Shown here: positions 61,035 through 64,000 of the stretch, piece by piece
Position numbering within the stretch: position 1 is the stretch's first letter
Layout: each line of letters begins with the position of its first letter
Assembly: GCA_002314145.1 (NCBI GenBank)
Contig: DCCG01000004.1
Location: 62,001-126,000, forward strand
Direction: 5' to 3'
From: Thalassolituus sp. UBA1087
GTDB taxonomy: Bacteria > Pseudomonadota > Gammaproteobacteria > Pseudomonadales > Oceanobacteraceae
Length of the DNA: 64,000 bases
The notes under the pieces: model-generated
Seen by the model: only the letters and a program-made list of their open reading frames with translations
What the model was told of the DNA's origin: nothing
The model's database searches: none
Position numbers and translations under genes: made by a program

Positions 61035-61862
61035 ATGTTAAAGCGTCTCGTAAAACCTCTGGTATTTGCGTCATTAATCACAGGTACCTTATCGGTACAG
61101 GCACACCGTTTATGGATTCTGCCGGATGTCACAGTGCTCTCCGGCGAAGAGCCGACCGCGACGTTTGACGCGGCGGTATCCAACAGTATTTTTAATTTTG
61201 ATCACGTCGCACTGCGCCCGGAAGCCATCCATATTACGGCGCCGGACGGCAGCGATGTGGACGCCGAAAATGCGGCCAAAACCCGCTACCGCACCGTGTT
61301 TGATCTGAGCATGAAACAGGAAGGCACTTACCGGGTGTATCTGTCCATGGCTGGTATGAACGCCTTCTGGAAAGACGCTGACGGAAAACGTCATATGTTC
61401 CCGGGACGCGGAAAATCCGCCACACCGGAAGAAATTCAGGATGCTATTCCCGATGACGCCGAAGACCTGCGGGTGATGGAAAGCTACCGCCGTTCTGAAA
61501 CCTTCGTCACCGCCGGTGCACCGTCTGATAACGTGCAGAAAATCAGTGGTCAAGGCGTGGAATTAAAAGCATTCACGCACCCCAACGATCTGTACGCCGG
61601 AGAACAGGCACGCTTCGCCCTGATGCTTAACGGTAAACCGCTGGCCGGTGCCGACGTCGTGCTGATTAAAGAAGGCACGCGCTACCGCGACAGTCAGGAT
61701 GAAATCACCCTGACCACGGATAAAAAAGGCGAAATCAAGGTCAGCTGGCAGGGCGCAGGCCGTTACTTTATGGAAGCCGAATACAAAGACGATAAAGCGC
61801 AGAAACCGGCCACCATGCGTTCTGCTACTTACACGGCCGTGTTTGAGGTATTGCCGGACTGA
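61035..61862 (+). CDS. DUF4198 family periplasmic protein
   Basis: Signal peptide with cleavage after SVQA, then AHRLWILPDVTVLSGEE, the DUF4198 hallmark with an N-terminal His that may bind metal after cleavage. The 275 residues comprise two beta domains. Members are linked to nickel, cobalt or iron uptake. Its stop overlaps the ATG of the next gene by one base (TGATG), indicating translational coupling. Confidence 0.83.
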   Translation: MLKRLVKPLVFASLITGTLSVQAHRLWILPDVTVLSGEEPTATFDAAVSNSIFNFDHVALRPEAIHITAPDGSDVDAENAAKTRYRTVFDLSMKQEGTYRVYLSMAGMNAFWKDADGKRHMFPGRGKSATPEEIQDAIPDDAEDLRVMESYRRSETFVTAGAPSDNVQKISGQGVELKAFTHPNDLYAGEQARFALMLNGKPLAGADVVLIKEGTRYRDSQDEITLTTDKKGEIKVSWQGAGRYFMEAEYKDDKAQKPATMRSATYTAVFEVLPD

Positions 61863-63310
61863 TGATCGCGTTGCAGTCGTATCTGATCGCCGCCGCCCTG
61901 GTGGCGGCGTTTCTGATATTCACCTTATGGAGCTACCGCGTGCCGTTACAGCGCTGGTGGCAACAACGGCATAACCCGGCAGCACCGCGTAACGAGAGCG
62001 GTGTCGTGGTGGCCTATGCCAGCGAAACCGGCGAAGCCCGCGCGCTGGCCGAACAGCTCAGCGCGGCGTTTGACGACGCGCAATGCCTGACGCTGAATCA
62101 ATTATCCACGGATGATTTACGCCGGGTAAAGCAGGTGTTTATTATTGCCAGCACCACAGGTGAGGGCGACGCCCCGGACAACGGGCGGTTATTTTTATCA
62201 CGGCTGAATGATATTCAGCTGAACCATCTGAATTTTGCCGTGCTGGCGCTGGGCGATAGTGAATACTCACAATTCTGCAGCTTTGGGTTAGCACTGCATC
62301 AGGCGCTGCATCAAAGTGGCGCCTCAGCATTATTTGACGTTGTGACCGTTGACGATATGAATGTCGCCGACATCGAGCAATGGCACACCCAACTGGCCGG
62401 GCAGGGCATTGCCGGCACGCCGTTAGCCAACAGCGCAGCAGATAGCGCTGCCAATGTGAGCGGCAATAATGCCGCAGCACTGGTCACCTCCGCCAAAACC
62501 CAGGCGCCCCTGCATGTTATCCGTTTTCAGCACCGTGCCTGGGTCAACCCCGGCAGCCCCGGCGCGCCGATATACGACATTGAATTAAGCTACAACAGCA
62601 CCTTAAGCGACTGGCAGGCCGGCGATATTCTCGAATGTTTTCTGACCGCGCCTGACGGCAGCACCGCGAAGCGCGAATACAGTATCGCCAGTGTGCCGGC
62701 GGAGCAGAACCTGCGCCTGTTAGTCCGCGAAAAAAATTACCCCGACGGCAGCCCGGGCATAGGTTCCGGCTGGTTGTGCCGTGCAGCCGCCCCCGGCGAC
62801 TGGATGCCTGCCTCCATCCGTTCCAATCCCGATTTTCACGCGCCTGATAACGAAGTGCCGCTGATTTTAATCGGCAACGGCACTGGCCTGGCAGGCCTGC
62901 GCGCACACCTGATGCAGCGCCAGCAAAACGGTGCGACCGGGCGCAACTGGCTGATATTCGGCGAACGCAGCCCGACCCACGACCGCCCCTGGCACACCGA
63001 ACTGAAAGGCTGGGTGCGCAGTGGTCATCTGCACCAGCTGGATCTGACCTATTCCCGCTTCAGCGACGCCGAACACAGCGCCAAAGACGTTCCACCGGCG
63101 GAATACACCCATGTGGGTTATGTGCAGGCGGTGGTTGCTGAAAAAGCAGAATTAATTCAACAATGGCTGGAACAGGGCGCCTGCATCCTCGTCTGCGGCA
63201 GCCGCGACGGCATGGCCAAAGACGTTGACGACACCCTGAAATCCATACTCGGCGAACAGGCACTGGAAAGCCTTATCCTCGATGGCCGCTACCGGCGCGA
63301 CGTGTATTAA
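61862..63310 (+). CDS. Membrane-anchored diflavin reductase (flavodoxin plus FAD/NADPH domains)
   Basis: A 482-residue protein with one N-terminal membrane helix (SYLIAAALVAAFLIFTLW), then a flavodoxin domain with FMN site YASETGEARAL and STTGEGDAP, a Ser/Ala/Asn-rich linker near residue 190, an FAD domain (KREYSIAS) and an NADPH domain (LIGNGTGLAG). The layout follows the CysJ/cytochrome P450 reductase family, but membrane-tethered. In this operon it probably passes NADPH electrons to the PepSY protein for ferric reduction; that is inference. Confidence 0.88.
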   Translation: MIALQSYLIAAALVAAFLIFTLWSYRVPLQRWWQQRHNPAAPRNESGVVVAYASETGEARALAEQLSAAFDDAQCLTLNQLSTDDLRRVKQVFIIASTTGEGDAPDNGRLFLSRLNDIQLNHLNFAVLALGDSEYSQFCSFGLALHQALHQSGASALFDVVTVDDMNVADIEQWHTQLAGQGIAGTPLANSAADSAANVSGNNAAALVTSAKTQAPLHVIRFQHRAWVNPGSPGAPIYDIELSYNSTLSDWQAGDILECFLTAPDGSTAKREYSIASVPAEQNLRLLVREKNYPDGSPGIGSGWLCRAAAPGDWMPASIRSNPDFHAPDNEVPLILIGNGTGLAGLRAHLMQRQQNGATGRNWLIFGERSPTHDRPWHTELKGWVRSGHLHQLDLTYSRFSDAEHSAKDVPPAEYTHVGYVQAVVAEKAELIQQWLEQGACILVCGSRDGMAKDVDDTLKSILGEQALESLILDGRYRRDVY

Positions 63311-63356
63311 ATCCGGCAGACTTAATGACCGCCGCCGTTGCAGCTGAGCTCTATAT

Positions 63357-64000
63357 ATAGGAGCTGCTTCAGCTGCGAAATCCGGCGCCAGCCGGACATG
63401 CACCGCCTGCGCGCTTTGCTCGGATGCCCATTCTGCCACCGCTGTTAATTTGTGCAGGCGCTGCTTCAGCTGCGAAATCCGGCGTAGCCGGACATGCTCA
63501 GCCGCCGCGTTTTGCACGGATTCCCATTCTGCCACCGCTGTTAATTTGTTCAGGCGCTTCTTCCGCTATGAAATCCAGCGCCAGCCGGACATGCACAGCC
63601 TCTGCGCTTTGCACATATTCCGTATACCGCCACCGCTATCTATCTGTGTAGGAGCTGCTTCAGCTGCGAATCCGGCGATAGCCGGACATGCACCGCCTGC
63701 GCGCTTTGCACGGATTCGCATTTTGCCACCGCTATGTATTCGTGTAGGAGCTGCTTCCGCTGCGAAATCCGGCGCCAGCCGGACATGCACCGCCTGCGCG
63801 CTTTGCACGGATGCCCATTCTGCCACCGCTATTAATTTGTGTAGGAGCTGCTTCAGCTGCGATTCCGGCGACAGCCGGACATGCTCAGCCTGCACGCTTT
63901 GCACGGATTCGCATTCTGCCGCCGTTATTAATTTGTGTAGGAGCTGCTTCAGCTGCGAAATCCGGCGCCAGCCGGACATGCACCGCCTGCGCGCTTTGCT
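63357..64000. repeat. Tandem array of ~97-bp units with REP-like hairpins
   Basis: Seven units start at about 63361, 63458, 63554, 63652, 63748, 63845 and 63941 (spacing 96-98), and the last is cut by the window end. Each holds a GAGCTGCTTCAGCTGCGA core, whose GCTG-CTT-CAGC hairpin recalls REP elements, then TCCGGC-loop-GCCGGACATG, a second hairpin with a variable loop (GCCA, GTA, GATA, GACA) and conserved stems in most copies. The rest of each unit is similar but diverged. No open reading frame in the array is believable. Confidence 0.85.

Noticed and set aside
63152..63979. Repetitive open frames on the minus strand across the array (63152-63535 and 63566-63979)
   Set aside because: They translate the ~97-bp repeat over and over, the period is not a multiple of three throughout, and the first also runs into the flavoprotein gene.
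63357..64000. CRISPR array
   Set aside because: The units are ~97 bp and similar along most of their length; there are no short repeats separated by unique equal-length spacers and no cas gene nearby.
1..64000. tRNA, rRNA, known riboswitch or insertion sequence
   Set aside because: The intergenic regions read here showed no cloverleaf, rRNA segment, recognisable riboswitch core or transposase. A dedicated scan (tRNAscan-SE, Infernal) was not possible.

Overview
The window reads as a chromosomal segment of a marine-type gammaproteobacterium, most likely of the Oceanospirillales group. This is inferred from gene content (Na+-pumping Nqr, cbb3 oxidase with an Fnr/Anr-type regulator, two fatty-acid desaturases, FadD and a 601-residue acyl-CoA dehydrogenase, OmpW, DUF2789 and UPF0149 proteins) and a mid-50s GC impression. 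No rRNA or tRNA gene was seen, so the genus is not determined. Genes are dense, often operonic, and separated by clear hairpin-T-run terminators.

Layout. 1-1.9 kb: end of the nqr operon (nqrE, nqrF). 2-6.7 kb: acyl-CoA desaturase, an MpaB/Lcp-type (DUF2236) oxygenase, a short-chain dehydrogenase and two unassigned proteins, one HEPN-like. 6.7-15.7 kb: nitroreductase, pepA, the divergent lptFG pair, an RDD protein, pdxH, a ketosamine kinase, small proteins and a second, acyl-lipid type desaturase. 15.9-20.9 kb: an AraC-type regulator divergent from fadD, then a FadE-like dehydrogenase. 21-27.2 kb: a degenerate sensor-kinase-like protein, ompW behind two Fnr-type boxes, a chalcone-isomerase-fold protein, cardiolipin synthase, folE and murI. 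27.4-32.9 kb: a GGDEF cyclase, a PPK2 kinase, YceI, DUF2489, and a divergent persulfide-sensing pair (BigR/SqrR-like repressor and MBL-fold dioxygenase). 32.9-45.5 kb: housekeeping and small genes (circularly permuted GTPase, bolA, a START protein, a PstS-OmpA fusion behind a Pho box, greB, ttcA) and a soluble chemoreceptor with a FIST sensor. 45.5-56.2 kb: a lysozyme-like orphan, then on the minus strand ccoNOQP, ccoG, ccoHIS, a SafE/DsbD-type membrane protein and fnr. 57.2-63.3 kb: a Fur-boxed iron cluster (ABM monooxygenase, TonB-dependent receptor, PepSY membrane protein, DUF2271 and DUF4198 periplasmic proteins, membrane-tethered diflavin reductase). 63.36 kb to the window end: a tandem array of ~97-bp units, each with a REP-like hairpin.

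How it fits together. The 46-56 kb block is a self-contained microaerobic respiration module: structural subunits, copper loading (CcoI, CcoG), assembly factors and the oxygen-sensing regulator. An Fnr-type site sits at about -41.5 of a predicted ccoN promoter and another at about -41 of the ompW promoter. Nqr supplies a second, sodium-linked entry to the respiratory chain. The iron cluster looks like outer-membrane uptake coupled to an inner-membrane reductive step. Lipid genes are scattered through the first 26 kb (two desaturases, FadD, an acyl-CoA dehydrogenase, Cls, LptFG).

Limits: all family assignments come from reading motifs by eye; no database search was run. Several start codons were moved downstream of the longest open frame where a ribosome binding site or family length favoured it.
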